A stretch of 64,000 nucleotides of DNA from an uncultured Clostridium sp. (GCA_905213875.1 CAJMJN010000003.1:58949-122948), one strand, 5' to 3'; shown: positions 54,077-63,864, counted from the stretch's first letter. The notes: generated by a model not told the origin, from the letters alone. Program-made: numbers and translations.

Positions 54077-55192
54077 TTATTTAACTAATTTTTTTATTTC
54101 ACTATATATCTTATCCTCAACATTTGATGTTGATACCTTTAATGCATTTTCTCCCATTTTTTTCATACTGTCTTGTGTTACTACTATTTCTTTTATAGCT
54201 TCTGACAATTTTGTTCCAGTTAATTCATCATTTAATATTATTTTTGCTGCACCCACATTTTCTAATACTTTTGCATTATATAATTGATGGTTATGACTTA
54301 CATTTGGTAATGGAATTAATATTGATGGTTTTCCTAAATTAGAAATTTCAGTTATTGTCATAGCTCCACTACGTGCAACTATTACATCTACTGAATTCAT
54401 TAATTCTTCCATATTATAAATGTATGGCAATGCTTTTATACCTTCTAAATTTTCAATATCTATATTGAATTTTTTTAGTTCTTCTTTTATTCCATCATAT
54501 TGTTTTGGTCCTACTGCCCATATCATTTGATAATTTTCATTTAATTTATTTTTTATTATTTCAACTATTGCATCATTTATTTTCTTAGCTCCTTGACTTC
54601 CGCCAAATGCTAATACAATAGGTTTATCCACATTTAGTCCCTCTTTGTGTAATATTGTTTCTTTTTCTTGTTGTGAATATTCCTTTTTCTTTATTTTTAC
54701 TGGTGTTCCTGTAAATACTACATTTGCACCTTTTCTTATTCTATCTTGTGCATCTTTAAATGATACTAATATTGTATCTGCTTTTCCTGATAACATTTTT
54801 ACTGCTTTACCAGGAAAAGCATTACTTTCATGTAATAATGTTGGAATTTTTAGACTATGTGCAGCTGAAATTGTAGCACCACAAATATATCCACCTGTTC
54901 CTATTACTATATCTGGTTTAAATTCTTTTATTATCTTCTTAGCTTCTCCAAATCCTTTTAGAGTTTTATACATTTTTTTTAGATTTTCTACAGAAATTTT
55001 TTTGCTTAATCCATATGCATCTATTGTTTTTAATTCATATCCTGCACGTGGTACTAAATCATTTTCTAAGCCTCTAGTAGTACCTATAAACATAATTTCA
55101 GAATCTTTTTCTTCTTGTTTAATTTTGTTAGCCATTGCTAGACCTGGGTTTATATGTCCTGCAGTTCCTGCCGCTGCAATTATTACTTTCAT
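54077..55192 (-). CDS. murG: UDP-GlcNAc:lipid I N-acetylglucosaminyltransferase
   Basis: 371 residues, peripheral membrane enzyme making lipid II. GTAGHINPGLAMA (the first G loop), GTGGYICGATISAA, LAFGGSQGAKKIND and RSGAMTITEISNLGKPSILIPLP are all present. It follows ftsW/spoVE by 41 bases. Confidence 0.97.
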   Translation of the reverse strand: MKVIIAAAGTAGHINPGLAMANKIKQEEKDSEIMFIGTTRGLENDLVPRAGYELKTIDAYGLSKKISVENLKKMYKTLKGFGEAKKIIKEFKPDIVIGTGGYICGATISAAHSLKIPTLLHESNAFPGKAVKMLSGKADTILVSFKDAQDRIRKGANVVFTGTPVKIKKKEYSQQEKETILHKEGLNVDKPIVLAFGGSQGAKKINDAIVEIIKNKLNENYQMIWAVGPKQYDGIKEELKKFNIDIENLEGIKALPYIYNMEELMNSVDVIVARSGAMTITEISNLGKPSILIPLPNVSHNHQLYNAKVLENVGAAKIILNDELTGTKLSEAIKEIVVTQDSMKKMGENALKVSTSNVEDKIYSEIKKLVK

Positions 55193-55233
55193 TTCTATTT
55201 TCCTCTTTCTTTTATATATTTTTATATTTGTAT

Positions 55234-56362
55234 CTATTGTTTAGCAGTTGCCCTTGAAATATTTAGCAATATTCCCATTTCACATAATAAAATAAATAAG
55301 GCTGTTCCTCCGGTAGCTGAAAAACGGTAATGGCATTCCTGTTGCTGGCATTGAAGATGTTACAACTGCCACATTTATTATTACTTGTACTGCAACTAAT
55401 GTTGTTATTCCTACAGCTACTAAGCTTCCAAACATATCTGGTGCTTTCATTGAAATTAATATTCCTCTCCAGATAAATATAGCAAATAATATTAATACTA
55501 ATGCACAACCTATAAATCCCAATTCTTCTCCTAATATAGAAAATATAAAGTCATTATGTGGTTCTGGTATGTATAAATATTTTTGTTTACTTTCACCTAA
55601 CCCTGCTCCAAATAGTCCTCCTGATCCTATTGCATATAAACTTTGTATTACTTGCCATCCATTTCCTGTGGCATCTTTCCAAGGGTCTAAAAATGTTACA
55701 ACCCTTTGTAATCTATATGGTTCTTTTATTATTAAGAAAATCATTGCTGGTAATCCTACAACTCCACCTGTAGCTATAAAATGCCAAAATTTGCAGCCAG
55801 CCATTATCATCATAACAGAACAAATAGATATAATTACTATAGATGCACTAAAGTGTGGTTCTAATAAAAGTAATCCTATTATTGGTGCTAGTAAAATTAT
55901 ATGTTTTATAAATCCTTTTCCATATTTAGATAATTCATCTCTATTTTTTACCAATATTCCTGCATAAAATATTATCATTAATAATTTTACAAATTCAGAT
56001 GGTTGGACTGATAAGCTTTCTGTAAGATATATCCATCTTTTTGCACCATTAATTGTTTTTCCTGCAACTAACACTAATGCAAGTAATAATAATGCGATCC
56101 ACCATGCATGTTTATAGAATTTTTTATAAAATCTATAATCCACTTTAGAAATAAATAACATTGCAATTATTCCTAATATTGCAAATATTAATTGTTTAGA
56201 AAAAAATGAATAACTATTTCCTGTTTCTGAAAGTGCTGATGGTGAACTTGCTGATAATACCATAATTAATCCTATTGATAATAGTAATAATATTGTTATT
56301 AACAAGGTAAAATCTATTGGATTATTTACAAAACTTGAGAAATTTTTTTTCTTTTTTGCCAT
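55234..56362 (-). CDS. ftsW: FtsW/SpoVE lipid II polymerase, interrupted by a +1 frameshift at CGGA
   Basis: SEDS-family glycosyltransferase of about ten membrane helices that builds glycan strands with the partner penicillin-binding protein. Frame one gives residues to MPLPFFSY; skipping the C of CGGA gives GGTALFILLCEMGILLNISRATAKQ divided over the last helix, ending at 55234, 375 residues in all. SYGGT is the most conserved motif of the family. Without the shift the protein ends 10 codons later and lacks its last helix. Whether this is the vegetative FtsW or sporulation SpoVE cannot be told; neighbouring SpoVD suggests SpoVE-like, but it may serve both. Confidence 0.92.
55309..55312 (-). 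other. CGGA frameshift site 2 (ftsW/spoVE)
   Basis: Minus strand: TAC CGG AGG in the zero frame, stop TGA after 10 further codons; TAC (C) GGA GGA gives the conserved Tyr-Gly-Gly. Confidence 0.92.
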
Positions 56363-56414
56363 TTACCTTTCTCCTTTTTCTTTCTTTTGTTTTATTATAT
56401 TTAAAAATCTTATT

Positions 56415-57395
56415 TTATATGATTTTTAATCCTATTACACATACAATTAATGTGATTACACTAAATATTACAACAACTTTATTTTCTGTCCATCCTGATA
56501 ATTCAAAATGATGGTGTATTGGCGTCATTTTAAATACTCTTTTTCCTGTCTTTTTAAAATATACTACTTGGATTATTACTGATATAGTTTCTATTACTGG
56601 TATTATTGCTATTAAAAGTAATAATAATGGCATTTTTAAATATAAAGCTATAGCAGAAATAACTCCGCCTAATAAAAGTGAACCTGTATCACCCATAAAT
56701 ACTTTTGCTGGATGTAAATTGAACATTAGAAAGCCTAATACTGCTCCTATTACTATGCTTCCAAATACTGATATTTCTGGTTGCCCAAACATTATTCCTA
56801 TAACTGTTAAACATGTTAGTATTATTGCACTTACACTAGATGCTAAACCATCAATTCCATCTGTTAAATTTACTGCATTTGTTGTTCCTAAAATTACTAA
56901 TATTGCAAATGGAATATATAAATAAATAGGTAAATCAATATATTGTTTCCATATTGGTATATAAGTTTGTGTTCCTATTTTTAATACATATATTAGATAA
57001 ATTACATATGCTACTGATATTATTAATAGCCCTAACATTTTATAGCTTGGTTTTAAACCTTTGGTATTTTTTAATACTAATTTTTTAAAATCATCTATAA
57101 AGCCAATCATTCCAAAGCCTAGTGTTAATAGTAATACTGGTAATATTTTATGTGCGATTGTTATTTGACCATTGATTGTAAAATATATACATATTCCTAT
57201 TGCAACTAATAACATTGCTATTATTATTATTATTCCCCCCATTGTAGGAGTTCCTTGTTTTTTAAAATGTGATTTAGGTCCATCATCTCTTTCTATTTGA
57301 CCAACTTTTAATTTTCTTAATATTGGAATAATTATTATACCTAGAATAATTGATACTATAAATGTGATTATTAATGATATTGTTTCTAATTTCAA
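56415..57395 (-). CDS. mraY: Phospho-N-acetylmuramoyl-pentapeptide transferase
   Basis: 326 residues, ten membrane helices, forms lipid I. RDDGPKSHFKKQGTPTMGG, FIDDFKKL, NAVNLTDGIDGLA, FMGDTGSLLLGG and HHHFELSGW are all intact, including the Asp residues of the active site. Between murE and ftsW/spoVE; murF and murD are not in this cluster. Confidence 0.97.
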   Translation of the reverse strand: MKLETISLIITFIVSIILGIIIIPILRKLKVGQIERDDGPKSHFKKQGTPTMGGIIIIIAMLLVAIGICIYFTINGQITIAHKILPVLLLTLGFGMIGFIDDFKKLVLKNTKGLKPSYKMLGLLIISVAYVIYLIYVLKIGTQTYIPIWKQYIDLPIYLYIPFAILVILGTTNAVNLTDGIDGLASSVSAIILTCLTVIGIMFGQPEISVFGSIVIGAVLGFLMFNLHPAKVFMGDTGSLLLGGVISAIALYLKMPLLLLLIAIIPVIETISVIIQVVYFKKTGKRVFKMTPIHHHFELSGWTENKVVVIFSVITLIVCVIGLKII

Positions 57396-57414
57396 TTTTC
57401 TCCAACCTTTCTTT

Positions 57415-58887
57415 TTATTTTAATTCTTCTGTTATTTCTTTTATTATTTTTCTTTCATCAAATGGCTTTTTCTTTCCATTTATTTCTTGTTCCATTTCAT
57501 GACCTTTACCTGCTAAAACTATTATGTCTCTTTTAGTTGCCATTTGAATTGCTTTTTTTATTGCTTCTTTTCTGTCTAAAATTACTTCATATTTTCCTTT
57601 TGTCTTTTTTATTCCATTTTCTATTTGTTCTGCTATTTCTTCTGGTTTCTCATTTCTAGGATTATCAGAAGTAATAATAGTATAATCAGCTGTTTTTCCT
57701 GATACTTCGCCCATGATGGGTCTTTTAGCACTATCACGATTTCCACCACATCCAAATACTGATATAACTCTTCCTCTTGTATATATTTTTACTGCTGATA
57801 ATATATTTTTTAAACTCTCTGGTGTGTGTGCATAATCCACCATTATTGGTAATTCTAATTTATTGTCTACCATTTCTGATCTTCCTGGTACTCTTACTTC
57901 TACTAGTGCTTGTTTTATTATCTCTGGGTCTACTCCATATTTTTGTGCAATACATATAGAAGCTAGTGAATTATACACACTAAATCTTCCCGGAATACAT
58001 GTTTTTACTCTTTCATTTCTGTCTGTTAGTTTTACCTTGAAATCAACATATGAGTTTGTTACTGTTATGTCTTTTGCAAGTAAATTTGCCCAATTATCAA
58101 TTCCATAAGTTGTTATTGGTAAATCTGGAAATCTTTTTTGCATTTTACTTCCTTGTAAATCATCAGCATTTACAACTGCTTGTTTACACATCTTAAATAT
58201 TTTTAATTTTGAGTTTAAGTAATCTTCCATATCTGGATGTTCACTAGGACTAATATGATCTTCTGCAAAATTTGTAAATACTGCAATATCAAATGTACAA
58301 CCTGTTACTCTATGTAGTTTTAAACTTTGTGATGATACTTCCATTACAGCATATTCTACACCTTTTTGTACCATTTCATTTAATATTTTTTGTAGCTCTA
58401 AGCTTTCTGGTGTTGTTCTATCATTATCTTTTAGTTTTTTTCCAACTATTTCAGTTTCTATAGTACCTATTAAGCCTACTTTTTTTCCTGCTTTTTCTAG
58501 CATAGTTTTTACCATATATGTTGTTGTTGTTTTTCCTTTTGTTCCTGTCACACCAATTAATTTTAGTCTTTTAGAAGGATTATCATAATAATTACAAGAA
58601 ATTATAGCTAATGCTTCTCTTGTATCTTTAGCCATTATTATTGTAACATCATCAGGTATGTTTATCTTTTTTAAGTCACATCCTTCTTCTATAACTATTG
58701 CTGATGCCCCTGCTTCAATAGCTTCTTTTATATATTCATGCCCATCTGTTTCAAACCCTTTTATAGCCACAAAAAGATATCCTTTTTGTACTTCTTTAGA
58801 ATTAAAGGCAATTCCTGTTATTTCAATATCTATATTACCTTTTGCTTTTAGTCCATCTAGACCAATTAACATTTCTTTTAAATTCAT
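57415..58887 (-). CDS. murE: UDP-MurNAc-L-Ala-D-Glu--meso-diaminopimelate ligase
   Basis: 490 residues. ATP loop GVTGTKGKTTTTYMVK, the carbamylated-lysine region, and DNPRNEKPEEIA near residue 410. DNPR is the meso-diaminopimelate specificity motif, so the wall is of the mDAP type. It adds the third stem residue in the cytosol. It begins 106 bases after the spoVD stop. Confidence 0.96.
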   Translation of the reverse strand: MNLKEMLIGLDGLKAKGNIDIEITGIAFNSKEVQKGYLFVAIKGFETDGHEYIKEAIEAGASAIVIEEGCDLKKINIPDDVTIIMAKDTREALAIISCNYYDNPSKRLKLIGVTGTKGKTTTTYMVKTMLEKAGKKVGLIGTIETEIVGKKLKDNDRTTPESLELQKILNEMVQKGVEYAVMEVSSQSLKLHRVTGCTFDIAVFTNFAEDHISPSEHPDMEDYLNSKLKIFKMCKQAVVNADDLQGSKMQKRFPDLPITTYGIDNWANLLAKDITVTNSYVDFKVKLTDRNERVKTCIPGRFSVYNSLASICIAQKYGVDPEIIKQALVEVRVPGRSEMVDNKLELPIMVDYAHTPESLKNILSAVKIYTRGRVISVFGCGGNRDSAKRPIMGEVSGKTADYTIITSDNPRNEKPEEIAEQIENGIKKTKGKYEVILDRKEAIKKAIQMATKRDIIVLAGKGHEMEQEINGKKKPFDERKIIKEITEELK

Positions 58888-58993
58888 ATTTCTAATCCTT
58901 TCATTAATTAGTATTTTATTGCTTATAAGTCTTTTATATTATATAACTATTCTCCTACTTTGTATAGTTTTTTGCGATTTTTAATTCAAAAAT

Positions 58994-60989
58994 TTATTTT
59001 ATTTTTAAATATATGTTGCTTCCTTTATTTACAACTATACCTGCACTAGGAGTTTGTTCTTTTACATATGTGTTTTCTTTGTCTATTTCTTCTGTATTAT
59101 CTTCTATTATATAGTTTAATCCACTTTCTTTTAAGATTTTTTCTGTTTCCTTTATGCTTTTATTTAAAATATCTGGTGTTTGAATTTGTTCTATATTTTC
59201 AATTTCTTCTGTATTTCCTTGGTTCACCTCTAAATATGGTAATATTTCACTAAAAATTTGACCTCCTAATGGTGCTGCTACCCCACCTCCTTGGTGTCCA
59301 CCTTCTCCTGTTGGATTATATAATGTTACCAGTACCACTGCTTGTGGATTATCTATAGGTGCAACTCCACAAAAAGATGTTACATATTTATTAGTATTTA
59401 CCCCATCTTCTGATGTCCCAGTTTTTCCTCCTATTCTATATCCTGCTACTCTTGCATTTTTTCCGAGTTCCTTCAGATACTACTGATTCCATCATACTTA
59501 ATACTTTTTCTGAGGTCTCCTTGGATATTACTTGGTCATTTTTTTGCACTGGTACATCTGTAACTTCTTTTGTTTGACTATTTACAATTTGTTTTACCAA
59601 ACGAGGTTTTATACTTGTTCCTCCATTTGCAATAGCAGATACTGCAGAAATTAGTTGAATTGGAGTTATCTCAAACCTTTGACCAAAACTTATTGTTGCA
59701 AGTTCAACTGGTCCGACCTTGTTTTCCGCCAAGAAAATACTACCAGCTTCTCCTGGTATATCTATTCCTGTTTTTTCTAATAATTTAAATTTTCTTAAAT
59801 AACTATAATATGTTTTAACTCCCATTTTTTGTCCTAATCCTATAAATACGGGGTTGCATGAATTCATTAGAGCTTGCCTTAAACTTTCTGCTCCATGTGG
59901 TCTATAATATCTCCAACATTTTATTCTAACTCCTGCTACTTCTATTCCTCCTGTACACGCAAATTCCCCTTGGTTATCTGTATCTGTTATTCCTTCTTCC
60001 AAAGCTGCTGATGTAGTTATTAATTTAAATACTGAACCTGGTTCATATGTATCTGCAATTGCTCTATTTCTCCACACTGATTGTAGCATTTTAGTTTTTT
60101 CTGATTGTTCCATATTATCCCAATTTTGTGCTAATTCTTCTGTATATGCAGAATATGGTTCATTTAAATTATATGTTGGATATGTTGCCATTGCTAGAAT
60201 ATTGCCATTTTGTGGATTCATTACAATTACATTTCCACCATCTGTACACTTATTGTCTATACATGCTTCTTCTAAATATTTTTCTACTATTGATTGTATG
60301 TTCAAATCTATTGTTAATATCAAATCATCTCCATCTATTGCTGATACATAGTTTTCTCCCTCAGTACCTATTTCTCCACCTTTTGCATCAGTATGTCTCT
60401 GAATACTTCCTTTTTTTCCTTTTAGCTTTTCATCATATTTCGCTTCAATTCCATCCAATCCTTGATTATCACTTCCTGTAAATCCAATTACCTGTGATGC
60501 TACATTATTATATGGATAATATCTTTTAGTGTCTTCATCCATATTAATTCCTGTAATTATATTGTTTTCTTGCATCCATATTCTTAATTCATCTGTTTTT
60601 TCTTTTTCAACCTTTTTTACTATTGTTTCTATTGAACTTCTTTTAGTTACTTTTTTTAATACTGTATCATAATTTAAGTCAAATAATTCTGATAATTCTT
60701 TGGCTACTTTTTCTTTATCTTTTTGATTGATATTTCCTGGATTTACTGTCACTGTTTCTACCGTACTACTTACTGCAAGAATATTTTTGCCAGTTGCATC
60801 ATAAATTGTTCCTCTTTTAGGGTTTATATTTCTATCTAATGTTTGCTGTATGTATGCCATTGAACTTAATTCTTCGCCTCTAATAAATTGAATAAATCCA
60901 AGTCTTCCTAATAATATTAGTATAAGCAAAAAACAAATAAATAGCATGTTTCTCATTTTCTTTCTGCTAGATAATTTTGCTCCAATCAT
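58994..60989 (-). CDS. spoVD: SpoVD/FtsI-type penicillin-binding protein, interrupted by a +1 frameshift at CGGA
   Basis: Read in two frames: a complete 664-residue class B PBP. Membrane helix (about 13-30), pedestal (about 45-210), transpeptidase with SxxK in EPGSVFKLIT (about 315) and SxN in MNSCNPVF (about 370). After EGT the frame changes; skipping the C of CGGA gives GKNARVAGYRIGGKTGTSED, with the KTGT motif, then the final strands and one PASTA domain (about 605-664) as in SpoVD. Without the shift the protein (517 residues) lacks KTGT and PASTA and could not be active. It crosslinks septal or spore-cortex peptidoglycan with the SEDS partner. Confidence 0.93.
59462..59465 (-). other. CGGA frameshift site 3 (spoVD)
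   Basis: Minus strand: ACT CGG AAA AAA in the zero frame, stop TAG after eight further codons; ACT (C) GGA AAA gives the conserved Thr-Gly-Lys. Confidence 0.92.
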
Positions 60990-61040
60990 AAAAAAACCTC
61001 CTAATCAATTTTATTAGAAAGTTTTTTATTTATTCTTATA

Positions 61041-61538
61041 TTATTTATTAAATATCTTGTTTACTAATTTTTCAAACCAATTTGTTTGATCTTTTATAAC
61101 AACCTTTTCTGATGCAGATTCTACATAGTCTTTTTTAGGTAGGCTAACATATACTATTTGTTTATTTGTTAGTTTTTGCATACCTAATTTTTCTTTTGCT
61201 AATTTCTCTATATTAGCTAAATTTAAGCCATTTGCAATATTTACTTTTAGTTGTTCATTTTCTTTTTGTAATGATGAAAGTTCTTTTTTTAAACTTTGCA
61301 TTTCATTAAATTTTTCATTTATTTGTGAGTTTCGGTAACTTATAGTCAATAATAGCCCAAATATAGCTATAACTGTTATTGTTAATTGTATTCTTTTTCT
61401 TTTTTGTTCTTTAGATACTTTTACTTCTTGTCTTGGTAAATCTTCTACTACTCTTAACTTTTGCTTTCTTTTTTGCGATCTATATTCTGGCTCTAATTTT
61501 CTTGGACTTGTAGAATATTGATATTCTGCTCTTGCCAT
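61041..61538 (-). CDS. ftsL: FtsL-like septum protein
   Basis: 165 residues: a basic cytosolic N-terminus (about 1-48), one membrane helix (about 50-68, TITVIAIFGLLLTISY), a leucine-rich coiled coil (about 75-105, MQSLKKELSSLQKENEQLK), then AKEKLGMQKLTNKQIVYV. Position between rsmH and the PBP is that of FtsL, which links the division complex to the septal PBP/SEDS pair. Sequence is poorly conserved, so the name rests on architecture and place. Confidence 0.82.
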   Translation of the reverse strand: MARAEYQYSTSPRKLEPEYRSQKRKQKLRVVEDLPRQEVKVSKEQKRKRIQLTITVIAIFGLLLTISYRNSQINEKFNEMQSLKKELSSLQKENEQLKVNIANGLNLANIEKLAKEKLGMQKLTNKQIVYVSLPKKDYVESASEKVVIKDQTNWFEKLVNKIFNK

Positions 61539-61560
61539 AAGTTACCTCACCTCCTTACTT

Positions 61561-62497
61561 TTACTTTTGTTCTTCTCTTTTTTCAAAAATTCTTAATTTA
61601 GCACTTTTACTTCTTGAATTTTCTTCTTGTTCTTCTTCTGTTGCTATTATTGGTTTTTTATTCATAATTTTTCCAAATGATTTTGCTCCACATACGCAAT
61701 ATGGTAAATCTTTTGGACATGTACATTTCCCTTGTGCTTCTATATATGCATTTTTTACTGCTCTATCTTCTAATGAATGAAATGTTATTATACATAATCT
61801 TCCTTTATCATTTAAACAATCTATTGAATTTTTTACTGTATTAAATAATGGTTTTATCTCATTATTAACTTCTATTCTTATTGCTTGAAATGTTCTTTTT
61901 GCAGGATGTCCGTCTTTACTTTTAGGTATTGATTTTTCTATTATTTCAACTAATTGTTTTGTTGTTTCTATTTCTTTTTGTTTTCTATATTCACAAATAT
62001 TTTTTGCAATTTTTCTTGAAAATCTTTCTTCTCCATATTCGTAAATAATATTTGCTAATTCTTCTTCTGAATATGTATTAACTATTTCTTTGGCTGTCAA
62101 TTTCTGTGTTTTGTCCATTCTCATATCAAGTTCATTTTCGCCTAAATAGCTAAAACCTCTATTTCGTTCATCTAACTGATATGATGAAACTCCTAAGTCT
62201 AATAATATTCCATCTACTTTTTCTATATTTAATTTTTCTAGTATTTCTTTTATGTTGTCATGATTGTCATGGACATAAATAACATTTGAAAAACCTTTCA
62301 GTTTTTCTTTTGCAGCTTTTAATGCTTCTTCATCTCTGTCTATTCCTATAAGCTTACCATTTCCTGAAAGTCTTTTTACTATTTCATAACTATGTCCTGC
62401 TCCTCCGAAGAGTTCCGTCTACATAGATTCCATCTGGTTTGATGTTTAATCCTTCGATACACTCTTCTAACATGACAGGTTTATGTTTAAATTCCAA
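61561..62497 (-). CDS. rsmH: 16S rRNA (cytosine1402-N4)-methyltransferase RsmH, interrupted by a +1 frameshift at CGGA
   Basis: Start TTG at 62497 with GAGGTGA four bases upstream: [16 protein letters not shown] is the family's N-terminus. The frame changes at GTL: skipping the C of CGGA gives [10 protein letters not shown] and [10 protein letters not shown], so the AdoMet motif DGTLGGAGHS is restored. Then [16 protein letters not shown] and [11 protein letters not shown] are intact; total 311 residues, normal length. Without the shift translation stops after 35 residues, so no enzyme at all would be made. RsmH methylates the ribosomal P site. It sits between mraZ and ftsL, as in most bacteria. 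Confidence 0.94.
62404..62407 (-). other. CGGA frameshift site 4 (rsmH)
   Basis: Minus strand: CTT CGG AGG in the zero frame, stop TAG after four further codons; CTT (C) GGA GGA gives the conserved Leu-Gly-Gly of the AdoMet-binding loop. Confidence 0.93.
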
Positions 62498-62511
62498 TTT
62501 TTCACCTCAAA

Positions 62512-62722
62512 CATTTTGTTATAACCCATCATTTGTACATTTGTCTTTTGTACGTTTTTCTTTAGTTTTTTATCTTTTGTTCTTTCAGTTTTCTTTTGAT
62601 TTTTATCTTTAGTAATTTTTCTTTTGTATTTTATAAATTCTTTTGCATTTTGTCTTTTGTAATTTTAATCTTTAGCATTTTTTTCTTTTGTATGATTATC
62701 TTTTGTTTCTATATAAACTTTT
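62512..62722 (-). repeat. Degenerate ~15-bp tandem repeats between mraZ and rsmH
   Basis: Read leftward, about twelve imperfect copies of ACAAAAGA or ACTAAAGA recur every 14-18 (mostly 15) bases across the whole mraZ-rsmH gap. The strand is almost free of C. No frame with a credible start and ribosome site covers it. Confidence 0.7.
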
Positions 62723-62727
62723 TCAAG

Positions 62728-63153
62728 TTATATACCTAACATTGTCATGTTTTCAGCAATTTCATCTGCTGATATGTTTTCATCACATTTTGACCATGTT
62801 GATTTATCCCAAATTTCTAATCTTGTTCCAACTCCTATTATTACTGTTTCTTTTTCTAAGTTTGCAGCTGTTCTTAGGTTATTTGGTATTAGAAATCTTC
62901 CTTGTTTGTCTAATTCACATTCAGTTGCTCCTGATAAGAAAAATCTTACAAAGTTTCTGGCATTTCTATCTGAAAGTGGTAATGCTTTTAATTTTGTTTC
63001 GAAATTTAGCCACTCATTTTGTGAAAATGCAAATAAACATCCATCTAACCCTTTTGTTACGATGAACTTTTCTCCCATGTCTTGTCTTAATTTTGCAGGC
63101 ATTATCAATCTACCCTTTGTATCTAGAGAATGCTCATATTCACCTATTAGCAA
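62728..63153 (-). CDS. mraZ: Transcriptional regulator MraZ
   Basis: 141 residues with two SpoVT/AbrB-type folds: [20 protein letters not shown] at the start is split by the first repeat, then [16 protein letters not shown] for the second. MraZ forms a ring and represses its own dcw operon by binding direct repeats. Four such boxes lie just upstream (63170-63207). First gene of the division cluster. Confidence 0.97.
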   Translation of the reverse strand: MLIGEYEHSLDTKGRLIMPAKLRQDMGEKFIVTKGLDGCLFAFSQNEWLNFETKLKALPLSDRNARNFVRFFLSGATECELDKQGRFLIPNNLRTAANLEKETVIIGVGTRLEIWDKSTWSKCDENISADEIAENMTMLGI

Positions 63154-63169
63154 CTAATTTCACCTCACT

Positions 63170-63207
63170 CCACTTTGTCACCACTTTGTGCCACTTTTCT
63201 CCACTTT
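63170..63207 (-). promoter_or_regulatory. Four MraZ-binding boxes (AAAGTGG)
   Basis: Minus strand AAAGTGG at 63201-63207, 63191-63197, 63181-63187 and 63170-63176; starts spaced 10, 10 and 11 bases, one helical turn, directly in front of mraZ. This matches the direct-repeat MraZ operators known in Firmicutes and Mollicutes. The promoter itself is not clear in the AT-rich DNA beyond. Confidence 0.88.
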
Positions 63208-63370
63208 GATTAAATTTTAATATAACTTTTCGCAATTTGCAAGTATTTTTGTAAATTTTTTCATTTTTTTATGTTAAAATTTAATTACAGTTTTATTACA
63301 AAAAAATTACATTCTTAATTTTATAGCATGTGATTTTTTTATATTACTTGTTGTAGCCAAGTTTATATAT

Positions 63371-63808
63371 TTGTGTTATACTAATAATATGTTTGTTATT
63401 GATAGCCTAATTGGTAATACAGATAGGCATAATGGCAATTGGGGATTTTTAGTTAATAAATCAACAGATAAAATTAAATTTTCTCCAATTTATGATTGTG
63501 GTTCATGTTTGAATCCAATAATCGAAGATGATGAAATTGTAAAAATGAATGAAACAGAAATAAAAAATTTAGCATTAAATTGTTACTCTTGTATAAAAGA
63601 AGATGGCAAAAAAATTAACTGTATGTCATATATAAAAAGTTTAAAAAATGCTGAATGCACCAATGCTGTAAAAAGGCTAATTCCAAATATTGATATTACT
63701 AAAATTATTGAATTTATTGCTAATATAAGTTGCATATCTTATGTACGAAAGGATTTTTATAAAAAGAGCCTAATGATTCGTTATGATATTATAAAAAGTA
63801 TAGTTTAA
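63371..63808 (+). pseudogene. HipA-like kinase, C-terminal fragment
   Basis: 145 residues with only the C-lobe of a HipA-type Ser/Thr kinase: FVIDSLIGNTDRHNGNWGFL is the catalytic loop and FSPIYDCGSCLNP the metal-binding DFG-like segment. The ATP-binding N-lobe (about 150 or more residues) is missing. The 200 bases upstream hold no frame for it and no ribosome site before the ATG. Probably a remnant of a truncated kinase/toxin-type gene, unless a short stand-alone form. Confidence 0.75.
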
Positions 63809-63864
63809 AGAATAATATAGCAATGAAAAAATTGTTTTATTAAATTATTTGAATAGAAAAAATT

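Noticed and set aside
55263..55508. A separate small leftward gene overlapping the end of ftsW
   Set aside because: It only carries the ftsW C-terminus in the shifted frame; the upstream part is a shadow.
58994..59338. A separate PASTA-domain gene
   Set aside because: It is the C-terminal part of the same PBP, joined through the CGGA shift; it has no ribosome-binding site of its own.
7033..62497. The four frameshifts as ordinary pseudogenes or random sequencing errors
   Set aside because: All four have the same extra base in the same CGGA context at a conserved glycine, the rest of each gene is intact, and three are in an otherwise healthy essential cluster. A systematic base-calling artefact remains possible and should be checked in reads.
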